From the NCBI RefSeq assembly GCF_019083805.1, contig NZ_JAHRDV010000014.1, positions 1 to 64,000 on the forward strand: a DNA stretch of 64,000 bases, in the 5' to 3' direction. Under the pieces are notes generated by a model. The model was given only the letters and a program-made list of their open reading frames with translations, had not been told where the DNA came from and did no database searches. This DNA comes from Acetobacter estunensis. Lineage in GTDB: Bacteria; Pseudomonadota; Alphaproteobacteria; Acetobacterales; Acetobacteraceae. Below are positions 8,041 to 17,011 of this stretch, one piece after another (position 1 is the stretch's first letter; every line of letters begins with the position of its first letter). The translations under genes and the position numbers were made by a program.

Positions 8041-9347
8041 CAGAGCAGACGTAACGCTGGCCAAACATGGCTCAGCGCATCGAACCAATGAACAGCAGCG
8101 GCAACAGCGAGAACGGCCGTCGCGCCACTCGCAATCCATGCCTTCTTCCAGAAAGCCTGACTTTCCAGAAACGAACCCCGTTCCGACTTTGTAGCCTCTG
8201 TTGTCGCCGTGCGCTGCAAGACATCCTTACGCAGCCGCTCTGCCATATCCACTGCCGGTTCGACATGCCGAACCGGTTCAGCCTGCTCATCTGCGGAAGC
8301 AGGTTGCACAGCGACCTGTTCGCCGTGGTCCTCTCCCACATCCCAGATGGGCGCATGTTCGTCCTCTGGCTTTGCGACTGACGCCATTTCCTCGTCAGCT
8401 TCCGCCCGTTCCACACGATCCCATGCTGGAACCCAGGATGCGCTTTCAGCCATAGCCGGAGTTGGCTCTGCCTGAACGGAAGTCGGTTTTTCCGCTTCCG
8501 CCGCACCTGCGCCCTGTCCACGCGCAGAACGCAGACGCGCGACAACATCGTCAATCTCGTCCGGCTGATGACTGTCTCGTTCAAAGGGAGCCGCCGCCTC
8601 TACATGGGACGAATGTTCATCTTCCGCTCCAAGGACCGCATGGTGTTCCACCTCTTCAAGATGCCCCAACCGCTCTGTCTCGGCCGCCAGAGTGTCCTGA
8701 AAGGCACCGTGCGTTCCGTTCTCATCGGAGTGCAGAGCATGCGTATCGAGCGCTGTTTCTTCCCACATCGGGGAATGCCCGCTTGCGACTGTCTGCGCGG
8801 GTGCATGGTGGGAGGAAACGCTATGCTCCTCTTCCACGGCGTCACTCTGCGCCGCATGACGGGCAATGGCCTGATCCAGAAAACTGAACGGACGGTCGTC
8901 CTCTTCTTCTTCCGGTTCTGGAGCAGGCGCTGGCTTGGGCGCCACGGTTCGTAGAATTGGCGGCAGCGATGGCTCCGTCTTTTCTTCCTGAGGTCCGTCC
9001 TGATGCGAAGAAACACCGAAAACCGGCTCAGCCACCTCATCCTTGCTGTCAGACGCCTTGCCGTCATCAGGAGAGGAAACGGGGCTTTCCGCCGCCTCCT
9101 CCACAGGAGGCGCAGCCTCTTTTTCCGGGGCAGGTGCCGCGCTGTTTTCCGAAGCCACAGGAACAGCCGACGGCCCCGCAGGCACCGACTCCGCAGAAGC
9201 CGATTCGGGGCTGGTCTTTGCCTCATCGCGCAGGGCGGGCACGAGCCAGCTCGTCCCGCAACTGGCGCATTTCAATGTTCTGTCTTTTGTCAGATACGAG
9301 GTAGGAACATTGTATTTAATGCCGCAGGACGGGCAGACAATCAGCAT
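8040..9347 (-). CDS. MJ0042-type zinc-ribbon protein with acidic linker and C-terminal membrane helix
   Basis: A 435-residue protein. The first 38 residues form a zinc ribbon with two CxxC knuckles (CPSCGIKYNVP and CASCGTSW), the MJ0042 family signature. Residues from about 45 to 390 are very rich in Glu, Ala, Pro, Ser and His and look disordered. A single transmembrane helix (AWIASGATAVLAVAAAVHWF) sits near the C-terminus, so the ribbon should face the cytoplasm. The start has a good GAGAGG ribosome site. It is divergent from ftsE, a neighbourhood common in alphaproteobacteria, suggesting an envelope or cell-division link; no direct function is known to me. Confidence 0.85.
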   Translation of the reverse strand: MLIVCPSCGIKYNVPTSYLTKDRTLKCASCGTSWLVPALRDEAKTSPESASAESVPAGPSAVPVASENSAAPAPEKEAAPPVEEAAESPVSSPDDGKASDSKDEVAEPVFGVSSHQDGPQEEKTEPSLPPILRTVAPKPAPAPEPEEEEDDRPFSFLDQAIARHAAQSDAVEEEHSVSSHHAPAQTVASGHSPMWEETALDTHALHSDENGTHGAFQDTLAAETERLGHLEEVEHHAVLGAEDEHSSHVEAAAPFERDSHQPDEIDDVVARLRSARGQGAGAAEAEKPTSVQAEPTPAMAESASWVPAWDRVERAEADEEMASVAKPEDEHAPIWDVGEDHGEQVAVQPASADEQAEPVRHVEPAVDMAERLRKDVLQRTATTEATKSERGSFLESQAFWKKAWIASGATAVLAVAAAVHWFDALSHVWPALRLL

Positions 9348-9575
9348 CGGTTTCCTCTCTGGTGCTCTTGCGAGCTCTCCACCCGGCGCATGTCCGGTCC
9401 CTTGCCCGGTGGATATGTACCGAAATTTCTTCCCATTTTCTAAACGCGATCACAAGGACGCGAAAGGGGCGGAACCGTTACATGATGATCGACATCACTC
9501 ATCCGCTCACGTTATGAGGGCAGCCGTGACAGCATCCCGCTCCTTCCTTCCGCGCACAACTTTTCGGCCGCCCGC

Positions 9576-10250
9576 ATGATACGGCTGGAAAAAGTGACAT
9601 GGCAGCACGGACCATCGGCGGGACGAGAGCGCGAAACCCTCGCCAATATCAGCTTTGCCGTGCCGCAGGGCAGTTTCCGGTGGCTCCTCGGTCCATCGGG
9701 CGCCGGCAAGTCCTCCCTACTCCGCCTTCTGCATCTTGAAGCGCTTCCACGATCGGGCACATGCGAACTGCTCGGCACATCCATCACGCCGCATGTGAAA
9801 CGCTCCGCTCTCGCGCGCCTGCGCCAACGGATCAGCATGGTGCATCAGGACTATCGCCTAATGCCCACCCTCTCCATCGCCGACAACGTGGCACTCCCGC
9901 TGCGCCTTCAGAAACGCGATGAAGATGAAGTCGCACAGGAAGTCAGCACCTTGCTGACATGGATGGGACTGGGCGCGCGCCAGTCTTCCCGTCCGGCCGA
10001 ACTCTCGGGCGGCGAGCAGCAGCGCACGGCCATCGCCCGGGCCGTGGTTTCCCGACCGGCCATCATTCTGGCTGACGAACCCACAAATGCGCTGGACGAG
10101 GCGCAGGCCGTGCGCGTGCTCACCATGCTGCGAGAACTGACCGCCATGGGAACGACCGTGATCGTGGCCACGCATAACGATGCTCTGGTGCGCCGTTATC
10201 CAGCGCCCGCGCTGCATCTCGAACACGGAAAGCTCATCAGCGATGAGTAG
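9576..10250 (+). CDS. ftsE: cell division ATP-binding protein FtsE
   Basis: A 224-residue ABC ATPase. Walker A is GPSGAGKSS (about residue 45), the Q-loop is VHQDYRLMPTLSI, the signature is LSGGEQQR, Walker B is IILADEP, and the switch His follows in VATHN. With FtsX it forms the FtsEX complex, which uses ATP to activate peptidoglycan hydrolases at the septum. The gene overlaps ftsX by eight bases, confirming the pair. The 228-base gap to the divergent zinc-ribbon gene must hold both promoters; I could not pick out a convincing -35/-10 pair. Confidence 0.95.
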   Translation: MIRLEKVTWQHGPSAGRERETLANISFAVPQGSFRWLLGPSGAGKSSLLRLLHLEALPRSGTCELLGTSITPHVKRSALARLRQRISMVHQDYRLMPTLSIADNVALPLRLQKRDEDEVAQEVSTLLTWMGLGARQSSRPAELSGGEQQRTAIARAVVSRPAIILADEPTNALDEAQAVRVLTMLRELTAMGTTVIVATHNDALVRRYPAPALHLEHGKLISDE

Positions 10251-11193
10251 CCGTAAACAGGCGCGCGACGGTCTGGCTCTCGCCCATGCCCTGCCCGACC
10301 GCAGCCTGATTGCCATGGTGGCCGCCATGAGCCTGTTGGCCGCCCTTACCTTTGCCGGTGCATTCGGCGCACGCGAACTGTCCGCCCGCTGGGCGCGCGG
10401 CGCGGCCAATCTCATGACCGTGCAGGTGCCCGATCCCGAAAAGCCGGCGATTGTCCCGTCAGACAGCGCGGCCGTATCGCGCGCCGATGCCGTTCTCTCA
10501 CTGTTGCAGACACTGCCATCCCTGCGACGGGCGCACAGGCTGAACGCACAGGAACTCGACCGGCTTCTGGCGCCCTGGCTCGGCAATACCGGCACGTCCG
10601 CCCTGCCGCTTCCCGCCGTGATCGAAGTCGATCTCACGTCCGGCGCAACTTTGCCGGACACATTCGTGGCGACCGTGCAGAGCGAGGCCCCCGGCACGCT
10701 GATCGAACGCAACGACGACTGGCGCGAACAGCTCCATGCCATTGCCCGCAGTCTGCTTGTCTGCGCGGCACTCGCCATCACGCTGGTCGGAGGCATTGCC
10801 GCCGCCGTTATCGGCATGGCCACCCGGCTCGGGCTGGGTGCGCGACGCGATAGCCTTATCATCCTGCATGGACTTGGCGCCCCGGATGGTTACGTGGCCG
10901 GGAGGTTTGCCCGCCGGGTCGCCCTGCTGGCTTTCGGCGGCGGCGCCTTAGGAACGATTCTGGCTGTCCCCCCCATCGCCGTCGTCTCCAGACTGATGGC
11001 GCCCCTTTCCGGTGCAGCGGTGAGCCATGAAACATGGCCCTCTCTCCTGCGGGATTCCCTCCACAGCCTGACAGTCGGCGGAACCTCCACAGACCTTCTG
11101 ATCGGACTGGGCTGTATCCCCCTGATGATGACCCTTCTGGGATGGGGCACCGCCCAGACCATTGTTCGCATCTGGCTGCGGCGTCTCCCGTGA
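10243..11193 (+). CDS. ftsX: cell division permease FtsX
   Basis: A 316-residue integral membrane partner of FtsE. The ATG at 10243 overlaps the end of ftsE, giving translational coupling. The protein has an N-terminal helix (IAMVAAMSLLAALTFAGAF), a periplasmic domain up to about residue 160, and three further helices in the C-terminal half (LLVCAALAITLVGGIAAAVIG, AGRFARRVALLAFGGGALGTI and a last helix near MMTLLGWG), the standard FtsX layout. The next gene begins on the stop codon of this one. Confidence 0.93.
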   Translation: MSSRKQARDGLALAHALPDRSLIAMVAAMSLLAALTFAGAFGARELSARWARGAANLMTVQVPDPEKPAIVPSDSAAVSRADAVLSLLQTLPSLRRAHRLNAQELDRLLAPWLGNTGTSALPLPAVIEVDLTSGATLPDTFVATVQSEAPGTLIERNDDWREQLHAIARSLLVCAALAITLVGGIAAAVIGMATRLGLGARRDSLIILHGLGAPDGYVAGRFARRVALLAFGGGALGTILAVPPIAVVSRLMAPLSGAAVSHETWPSLLRDSLHSLTVGGTSTDLLIGLGCIPLMMTLLGWGTAQTIVRIWLRRLP

Positions 11194-11783
11194 GACGCGG
11201 TGCCTCTCTGGGAAAAGCCGCCTGCCTGCTGATGGTCGGGCTCTCGACGGCAGTGGTTTGCGGCTTTGTCTGGTTCGTGATGGATGCGCAGAAAGCCGTC
11301 AGCCCCATTATGAAAGCAGATGGCATTGTGGCCCTGACAGGCGGCAACGGTCGGGTGGAGATGGCGCTACGTCTCCTGAAGGACGGTCGCGGATACCTAC
11401 TGCTGATTTCCGGCGTCGATCCGCACACGACGTTACGCGATATCGCACCCGGTATCCCATCAGCGCTGCTCGACCGCGTGACATTGGGCCAGCAAGCCAC
11501 CTCCACTGCGGGCAACGGCGCGGAAACCGCCGCATGGGCACGCCATAACGGATTGCACAGCCTGATCGTGGTCACGGCGGGCTACCACATGCGCCGCGCC
11601 ATGCTGATGATCCACCGCGCCGCACCCGAGATCCGGCTGGAGGCGCTCCCCGTCCAGCCGCCCGCGATGCAGCGCCCCTATACCCGTGCGACGCTGCGCC
11701 TGCTTGCGCTGGAATACGGCAAGTTTCTGCTCGCCCTTATCGGACCGAACTGGGCGTTTCGTCACACCGTAGACGCAGGCTGA
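11190..11783 (+). CDS. YdcF/SanA-type DUF218 protein
   Basis: A 197-residue protein. The GTG at 11190 overlaps the ftsX stop (GTGA), so it is coupled to ftsEX. One N-terminal helix anchors it (AACLLMVGLSTAVVCGFVWFV). The rest is a DUF218 domain: DGIVALTGGNGRVEMALRLL, then LLISGVD, then ATSTAGNGAETAAWA and LIVVTAGYHMRRA. DUF218 members such as SanA and ElyC act in envelope integrity and polyprenyl-carrier metabolism, which fits coupling to FtsEX, but the exact reaction is not known. An alternative internal start at about 11230 would shorten the anchor and is less likely. Confidence 0.86.
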   Translation: MRRGASLGKAACLLMVGLSTAVVCGFVWFVMDAQKAVSPIMKADGIVALTGGNGRVEMALRLLKDGRGYLLLISGVDPHTTLRDIAPGIPSALLDRVTLGQQATSTAGNGAETAAWARHNGLHSLIVVTAGYHMRRAMLMIHRAAPEIRLEALPVQPPAMQRPYTRATLRLLALEYGKFLLALIGPNWAFRHTVDAG

Positions 11784-11789
11784 AACACC

Positions 11790-12572
11790 TCAGCGATAGA
11801 CAAGGCCGCCATCGATCAGGATCGACTGCCCCGTCACATAGTCCGAGTCCGGCCCCGCCAGCCATGAGACAAGACCGGCAACATCATCGGGTGTCTCGGC
11901 GCGCCCAAGCGCGATCCCTTTGACGAAACGGTCATAGGTCTCTCCCTTCGCTACACCCGTTAACCGGGCAAACTCGGCATCGATCTCCACCCACATGTCA
12001 GTGCCGACCACACCGGGACAATAAGCGTTCACGGTGATGCCGTGGCTGGCATATTCCTTGGCCGCCGCCTGCGTCAGCCCGCGCACGGCGAACTTGGTCG
12101 AGGAATAGACCCCCAGCATGGCGTATCCTTCATGCCCGGCAATAGAGCAGGCATTGATGATCTTGCCCTTGTGCCCGCGCTTCTGGAACAGAGCCGCCGC
12201 AAGCTGGATGCCCCACAGCGTGCCCTGAACATTGATGCGGTAGATACGCTCCACTTCCTCCGGCGTTACATCCGCCAATGGCTTGATCTGCGCGATGCCA
12301 GCGTTGTTCACCATCACATCGAAACCGCCCAGAGCGCTCTCGGCATGATCTATCGCTGCGGCGACCTGCGCGCGGTCCCCGATATCGGCCACAAAGGTGG
12401 TGGCCTTGCGACCCAGCGCCTCGATTTCCGCCGCGACATCCGCCAGACGGTCTTCGCGGATGTCCACCAGAGCAACATCCGCGCCATCACGCGCCAGTCT
12501 CAGGGCGATGCCCCGCCCGATCCCCTGCCCCGATCCCGTGACGAGGGCTACTTTTCCAGAAATGTCCGCCAT
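11790..12572 (-). CDS. acetoin/diacetyl reductase-type short-chain dehydrogenase
   Basis: A 260-residue classical [18 protein letters not shown] is the cofactor turn, Asp in ALVDIRE suggests NAD(H) preference, NNAGIAQ is the structural motif, and Ser-Tyr-Lys appear as ACSIAGHEG followed by YSSTK. The C-terminal [21 protein letters not shown] is typical. The overall pattern is closest to meso-2,3-butanediol dehydrogenase/acetoin reductase, and acetic acid bacteria make acetoin, so that role is plausible but unproven. The ATG at 12572 is chosen because AAAGGTG lies just upstream; an in-frame TTG at 12599 lacks one. It stands alone, convergent with the ydcF-like gene. Confidence 0.88.
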   Translation of the reverse strand: MADISGKVALVTGSGQGIGRGIALRLARDGADVALVDIREDRLADVAAEIEALGRKATTFVADIGDRAQVAAAIDHAESALGGFDVMVNNAGIAQIKPLADVTPEEVERIYRINVQGTLWGIQLAAALFQKRGHKGKIINACSIAGHEGYAMLGVYSSTKFAVRGLTQAAAKEYASHGITVNAYCPGVVGTDMWVEIDAEFARLTGVAKGETYDRFVKGIALGRAETPDDVAGLVSWLAGPDSDYVTGQSILIDGGLVYR

Positions 12573-12650
12573 AAGCTGCACCTTTTCGATCAGCGACAAC
12601 CGAGGCGCAACGTCTGGAGACGTGAGAGAGTTCCGCTTGAGAAGCAGCGA

Positions 12651-13181
12651 TCAGCAGGAATCGCCAACACCCAGCAAGGCTGCGGTGCAGATCTCCCTCA
12701 CAAGGCTGAGCGCCACACCGTCTTCGCGACACACAAACGCCAGCACACTGATGACGGGCGTATGGGCGGAAGAGGGCGGCGGCGCCTCCTCAGTCCAGAG
12801 AACACGGCAGTCCAGCGTGCGGCGATGAATGCCCGTCTGCCTTACGACACGCCCAAATGGTTCACGGGTCTTTTCCAGCCGCGCGTTCATTTTTGGAGAC
12901 AGACGTGAGGGAGCATACCAATTATCGGCATGGCACAAAGACAGTCCCTGACAGGTCAGATCCACTCGACGATGCCGCAGGCGTTCGCCCGCTGGGAAAG
13001 CACCCTGAAAAGCTTCAGGCACAGGCAGTTGGGAACCTGACTCGACACAGGCCTGAATATTGGCCGGCGGTTTGACCAATCCCTGCTTCTCACACCATTT
13101 TTCCAACGTCCACGTGACGCTGGTGGTTACACGCAGCGCGGCGGCGAGTTCCTCGACCCGTTGTCGCAACAGTTCCGCCAT
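12651..13181 (-). CDS. chorismate-lyase-like (UbiC superfamily) protein
   Basis: A 176-residue protein. The core LCHADNWYAPSRLSPKMN followed by PFGRVV and RRTLDCRVLW matches the chorismate pyruvate-lyase/UTRA fold as it appears in divergent UbiC-like proteins. In such proteins the substrate pocket is conserved only in part, so 4-hydroxybenzoate formation from chorismate is possible but not shown. The N-terminal 40 residues contain a helical stretch (LLRQRVEELAAALRV). It starts six bases after the stop of the methyltransferase gene upstream, so the two form an operon facing away from gloB. Confidence 0.7.
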   Translation of the reverse strand: MAELLRQRVEELAAALRVTTSVTWTLEKWCEKQGLVKPPANIQACVESGSQLPVPEAFQGAFPAGERLRHRRVDLTCQGLSLCHADNWYAPSRLSPKMNARLEKTREPFGRVVRQTGIHRRTLDCRVLWTEEAPPPSSAHTPVISVLAFVCREDGVALSLVREICTAALLGVGDSC

Positions 13182-13187
13182 GGTGTA

Positions 13188-13907
13188 TCAACCGGCCCCG
13201 ACAACCTGTCGTGCCGGTTGTGTGCGAACACCCTCGCGTGTCAGCGGCAGGCCACCCCACAGATCCTTCACAGCCTCCACGATCACCACGCCCCCGCAGG
13301 CCGGCAACACCGCGCTCCCTGCCCGCTCAAGCAGATCACCGACCTTCCGACGATGAAGCGATGGAAACGGCGGCGGATAGAGTGCGGTGCCGCTCCGTTC
13401 GACATGGAACATGCACTGCGCGAGTTGCCGCCAGAGCTGACGCTGCGAGAACGGGCGCCCCTGCCCAAAGGGGGTCGTGTCGCTCAAGGCCCAAACACCG
13501 CGGCGGTTGGGCACGACCAGCAACAGTTTGCCGTCATCGCGCAAAACTCTCCAGACGGCCCGCAAGAGTTCTCCACCGGCATGCGAAGTCTCCAGTGCGT
13601 GAATCATCAAAACACGATCGAAGGACAGATCGGGAAAAGGCAGAGCGGTTTCCGACACCACACATTCGCGCCCGTAGCGTTGGTGCAATCCGAGGGCGGC
13701 ACCGGACAGGCCCAGACGTGCCGACACGGCAAGCGACGTGCGGGCATCCCAGAGCGGAAGAAAGGGCGCGGCATGGCCCATGCCAAGCAGGCGCTGGCCC
13801 GCGAGTTCTGGCCATGCCGCAAGAAGATGGCGACCGAGCAGACGTCCCGTGTCCGTCCCCACCGGCGCATCGTAAAAAGCTTCGACCGTCCGAACTTCGT
13901 CTCTCAT
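13188..13907 (-). CDS. class I SAM-dependent methyltransferase
   Basis: A 239-residue protein. The fold is visible as AGQRLLGMGHAAPFLPLW (motif I, unusually GMGHA in place of GxGxG), ALPFPDLSFDRVLMIHALE (motif IV) and LRDDGKLLLVVPN (motif V). The family lies divergently beside gloB in many alphaproteobacteria, exactly as here. The substrate is not known. The start at 13907 begins the conserved part; an upstream in-frame TTG at 13946 would overlap the gloB leader. Only 44 bases separate the two divergent start codons, so their promoters must overlap. Confidence 0.83.
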   Translation of the reverse strand: MRDEVRTVEAFYDAPVGTDTGRLLGRHLLAAWPELAGQRLLGMGHAAPFLPLWDARTSLAVSARLGLSGAALGLHQRYGRECVVSETALPFPDLSFDRVLMIHALETSHAGGELLRAVWRVLRDDGKLLLVVPNRRGVWALSDTTPFGQGRPFSQRQLWRQLAQCMFHVERSGTALYPPPFPSLHRRKVGDLLERAGSAVLPACGGVVIVEAVKDLWGGLPLTREGVRTQPARQVVGAG

Positions 13908-13951
13908 GAAACGTACACTACCATGAAGCCTTGAGGAAGGAGCCACGTTTC

Positions 13952-14680
13952 ATGCCCATTACCGTTCATGCCATTGAGGCTCTTTCAGACAACTACGTCT
14001 GGCTCATCCGGGATGAGGCCACGGGAAAGACTGCCGTGGTCGATCCGGGGGAAGCCGCGCCGGTTCAGTCCGCCATCGACGAGCATGGCGGTCGTCTCGA
14101 TCTGATCCTGCTCACCCATCATCACGCCGACCATACAGGCGGCACCATCTCCCTGCGGAAACGCTACAGTGCGCAGGTGATCGGCAATGCCACCGACGCG
14201 GCACGGCTGCCTCCCCTCGATCATGCCGTAAATCCCGGCGACCGCATCATGTTGGGTGAAAGCTGTGCCATCGTGATCGACACACCGGGCCATACATTGG
14301 GGCACATCGCCTATTATTTCGACGATCCACCATCCCTGTTCTGTGGAGACACGCTGTTCAGCCTTGGGTGCGGTCGTCTGTTTGAAGGAACGGCAGCGCA
14401 GATGTTCGCGAGTTTCCGGGCATTCGATCACCTGCCCGATCGAACCCGCGTCTATTGCGGTCACGAATACACGGCCGCCAACGCCCGATTCGCCCTTTCC
14501 GTCGATCCCGAGAATATCGCTCTTGGCGAACGCGCTCGGGAAGTGGAACGGCTTCGCGCTGTGGGAGCACCGACACTGCCCTCCACTCTTGGCAGCGAGC
14601 GTGATTGCAATCCCTTTCTGCGTGCACCAGATGTGGCCACCCTCGCACGTCTTCGGGAAGCCAAAGATCACGCAAGCTGA
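13952..14680 (+). CDS. gloB: hydroxyacylglutathione hydrolase (glyoxalase II)
   Basis: A 242-residue metallo-beta-lactamase-fold enzyme that hydrolyses S-lactoylglutathione to lactate and glutathione, ending methylglyoxal detoxification. The metal site THHHADHTGG is intact (HxHxDH), with DTPGHTLGH, the bridging Asp in FCGDTLF, and YCGHEYT supplying the remaining ligands. The C-terminal RDCNPFLRA is the HAGH C-terminal domain motif. The start at 13952 follows a strong AGGAAGGAG site; an in-frame ATG seven codons upstream lacks one. It is divergent from the methyltransferase gene. Confidence 0.96.
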   Translation: MPITVHAIEALSDNYVWLIRDEATGKTAVVDPGEAAPVQSAIDEHGGRLDLILLTHHHADHTGGTISLRKRYSAQVIGNATDAARLPPLDHAVNPGDRIMLGESCAIVIDTPGHTLGHIAYYFDDPPSLFCGDTLFSLGCGRLFEGTAAQMFASFRAFDHLPDRTRVYCGHEYTAANARFALSVDPENIALGERAREVERLRAVGAPTLPSTLGSERDCNPFLRAPDVATLARLREAKDHAS

Positions 14681-14682
14681 GC

Positions 14683-15738
14683 CTATGGCTGTCGTGAGCG
14701 GGCAATCAGTCCCAATACGGCGGAGAGCGGCAGTGTTCCCACCCACCATCGTCCTTCCCTCAAACGCAGGGGCAGGTCGACAAGAGGTTCTTTTCCTGAC
14801 TTTGCTTTCGTGTCTCCACCGTTTGTAACCGGAGAAGCATCGTGACGCGCGATGCGTCCCAGTACGGCGGCCGCTTCGCCCACTTCAGGAGACACCGCTC
14901 CGCTGGCCGCCATGTTCTGTGTCGCGACATCCACGCCGCGCAGCACGAGATCGAAATCACCGGTCGGAACAGGCCAGCCGGTCATCCGTCCCGACAGAGC
15001 AGCCGATGCCGCTCCCAGTTTTCCCTGCGCGAGATGCAGGAGAAAAGTCTCTCTTCCCGTCGTTACCGGCAATGAGAAAGCTGCTTCCACTCCGTGCAAC
15101 GTATCGCCCAGTCCCGGCCATGAGAAGGGCAGCCGGAGCGCCTCCAGCCCGATATCGACCGCCAGTCCGCCTCTGTCCTGAGGCCTATTATGGAGCCTGA
15201 CTCTTACACTCTCCGCAACCAGCGTGGCCGGCAGGCTGCCTGTGGGGACCAGCGCCGGAAGCGCCGCGAGATCCATCGTGACCTGCGGCATCGTCAACAC
15301 AAGGTTCCGCACAACTCCTTCAGAGGATAGCTGAGCGACAAGATGTGTTCGTTCACTCACCAGACGAAGCGCCAGCACAGTCTCTTCCCTGCGGTTCACC
15401 ACGAGAGCCTGTCGCTTTCCCGGGAACATCATGACATCATGGGAAAAAAAATGCGGGCGACGCACAGCAAGGACGTCCGCGCCGTAGAACACCCGGAAAT
15501 CGCCCACCGTTGCGGACAGCCGGAAGTCCACAAACTCGACCGTCGCCACAAACAAGGCCCAGCGAGGCCGGACAATACGCCACGACACTGACCATCCATG
15601 CTGCGCCAGATCGTGACGAGAGGCTTCAAGTCCCCGCAGGATCGCTCGGTTGCCTGCCTGACGCGCAAGGACGCCACCACCTCCCACAAGAATAACCAGC
15701 GCCACGATCAGACCGATTCGAGTGGAGCGGCCCGTCAC
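14683..15738 (-). CDS. membrane-anchored protein, DUF2125-like
   Basis: A 351-residue protein starting with a GTG. An N-terminal helix (IGLIVALVILVGGGGVLA) is followed by LEASRHDLAQHGWSVSW and a beta-rich exported domain with repeated segments such as VRNLVLTMPQVTMDLAAL. This is the layout of DUF2125 proteins in alphaproteobacteria; the assignment is by pattern only. No catalytic motif is seen. It ends two bases after gloB on the opposite strand. Upstream is the 419-base gene-free stretch, which would carry its promoter. Confidence 0.68.
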   Translation of the reverse strand: MTGRSTRIGLIVALVILVGGGGVLARQAGNRAILRGLEASRHDLAQHGWSVSWRIVRPRWALFVATVEFVDFRLSATVGDFRVFYGADVLAVRRPHFFSHDVMMFPGKRQALVVNRREETVLALRLVSERTHLVAQLSSEGVVRNLVLTMPQVTMDLAALPALVPTGSLPATLVAESVRVRLHNRPQDRGGLAVDIGLEALRLPFSWPGLGDTLHGVEAAFSLPVTTGRETFLLHLAQGKLGAASAALSGRMTGWPVPTGDFDLVLRGVDVATQNMAASGAVSPEVGEAAAVLGRIARHDASPVTNGGDTKAKSGKEPLVDLPLRLREGRWWVGTLPLSAVLGLIARSRQP

Positions 15739-16157
15739 GATGTTCCGAGGCTTTCGAACTCATGCGCCGCATCACCTAAAGCGCCCAACCCTCTGGACCG
15801 ATGATGGAATCTGATGGGTAATCCACCGCTATCCATCGCAACCCTTCTCAATCTGTCCACAGCCTGTCCCCAGATGAGTCCACTCTTTTCGCACAGTCTT
15901 CAGGCTATCGGAGCAAATAGGTCAGAAAGTCGGATTCTTATACAAACGAGCGAGAAGAACCGCAGTCTTCCGCCAATTCCCAAGAAAACCTGTCTATCCT
16001 GTAACAATTTATCTTGACTTCCATAAACGCAAGAAACGCCGCGGATATTTCCTCTTTTCCTTCATATCGTTCCACGACGGATTCTTGCCCCACAGAGTTA
16101 TCCACACCCCTGTGCCAAATGTTAACGTCTCCCTCGTTCGAGGGTCATAAAAGGTTT
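15739..16157. other. gene-free stretch with DnaA-box-like words
   Basis: The longest gap in the window, with no credible open frame and clearly more A and T than its surroundings. It contains one perfect DnaA box (16098-16106) and several same-strand near matches: 15819-15827 TAATCCACC, 15829-15837 CTATCCATC, 15853-15861 CTGTCCACA, 15864-15872 CTGTCCCCA and 15993-16001 TCTATCCTG. GANTC words occur near 15808, 15933 and 16080. Both flanking genes run on the minus strand, so it must also hold the promoter of the DUF2125-like gene. Confidence 0.6.
16098..16106 (+). promoter_or_regulatory. perfect DnaA box
   Basis: TTATCCACA matches the DnaA consensus at all nine positions. It sits 52 bases beyond the stop codon of plsC and far from any start codon, so a simple promoter-repression role is not obvious. 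Confidence 0.6.
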
Positions 16158-16862
16158 TTATTGCGCGAGTTGTGGTTCAGCCGCCCGCCATGCATCCTCT
16201 ATCGCCCTCAACATGGCTCCTCGTGCCCCAGCCTCGATAGGGTCGCACACATGCACCGTAATCGTGCCGGACCTCTTGAGAAAACCACGGTTCGGCCAGC
16301 ACAATCCGGAATTCGTGGCCACCGGATAAACCGGAAGTTTCGCATGGCGGGCCATCGCGACAATGCCCGGTTTGAGGGGCACCCGTTCGCCCGGTGCAAG
16401 CCGTGTCCCTTCCGGGAAGATGATAAGTTGCCGCCCTTCGGAAGCCGCCCGCTCCGTAGCATCCAGCAGACTGCGCAACGCCTTGCTGCCACCAGTGCGC
16501 GCCACCGGAATCATGCCCGTCAATTTGAGCATCGGCCCCACCAGCGGCACACGCTGCAACTCTTCTTTCATCACATAGGTCGGCTTGGACACGAGGTTCA
16601 TCCAGACCAGCGTGTCGAAAGCCGACTGGTGCTGAGATGCAAGGATGAACGGGCGATCCTTGGGCAATTTGTCCAGTCCCGTCACCCGTGTCCGGATGCC
16701 ACAGAAATACCGTCCTCCCGCCAGATACAGCCGCGCCCAGAGCTTGGCGTAGGGCATTGCGAAACGCGGCGCGAAGAGACGCAGCGGAATCGCGGCCCAC
16801 CCCATCAGGACCGAAATAGCGACGATCCAGACGCGGAACAGAGCAGAGCGCAGCACTCTCAT
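16158..16862 (-). CDS. plsC: 1-acyl-sn-glycerol-3-phosphate acyltransferase
   Basis: A 234-residue inner-membrane acyltransferase that makes phosphatidic acid from lysophosphatidic acid. The catalytic HQSAFD (Hx4D) is near residue 77, the substrate-binding FPEGTR near residue 149, and an N-terminal membrane helix (LFRVWIVAISVLMGWAAI) precedes them. The start at 16862 follows GGAAGG and begins the conserved anchor; the frame is open 35 codons further, but that part is not protein-like. It is divergent from psd-pssA, so three steps of phospholipid synthesis lie together. Confidence 0.92.
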   Translation of the reverse strand: MRVLRSALFRVWIVAISVLMGWAAIPLRLFAPRFAMPYAKLWARLYLAGGRYFCGIRTRVTGLDKLPKDRPFILASQHQSAFDTLVWMNLVSKPTYVMKEELQRVPLVGPMLKLTGMIPVARTGGSKALRSLLDATERAASEGRQLIIFPEGTRLAPGERVPLKPGIVAMARHAKLPVYPVATNSGLCWPNRGFLKRSGTITVHVCDPIEAGARGAMLRAIEDAWRAAEPQLAQ

Positions 16863-17011
16863 GGCGTGACCTTCCGTTGAAGCAGGGGGGCGCTTTTCGG
16901 GCACAAAAGCAGCGGATGGAGACCAGAAAAGCCCTGCAGACGCAAGTCGTGGGCCGCCTGTCTCCATGATGAGACTTGATTCCCAAGGGCCAAGCGTTCA
17001 GGAACGGTTCC

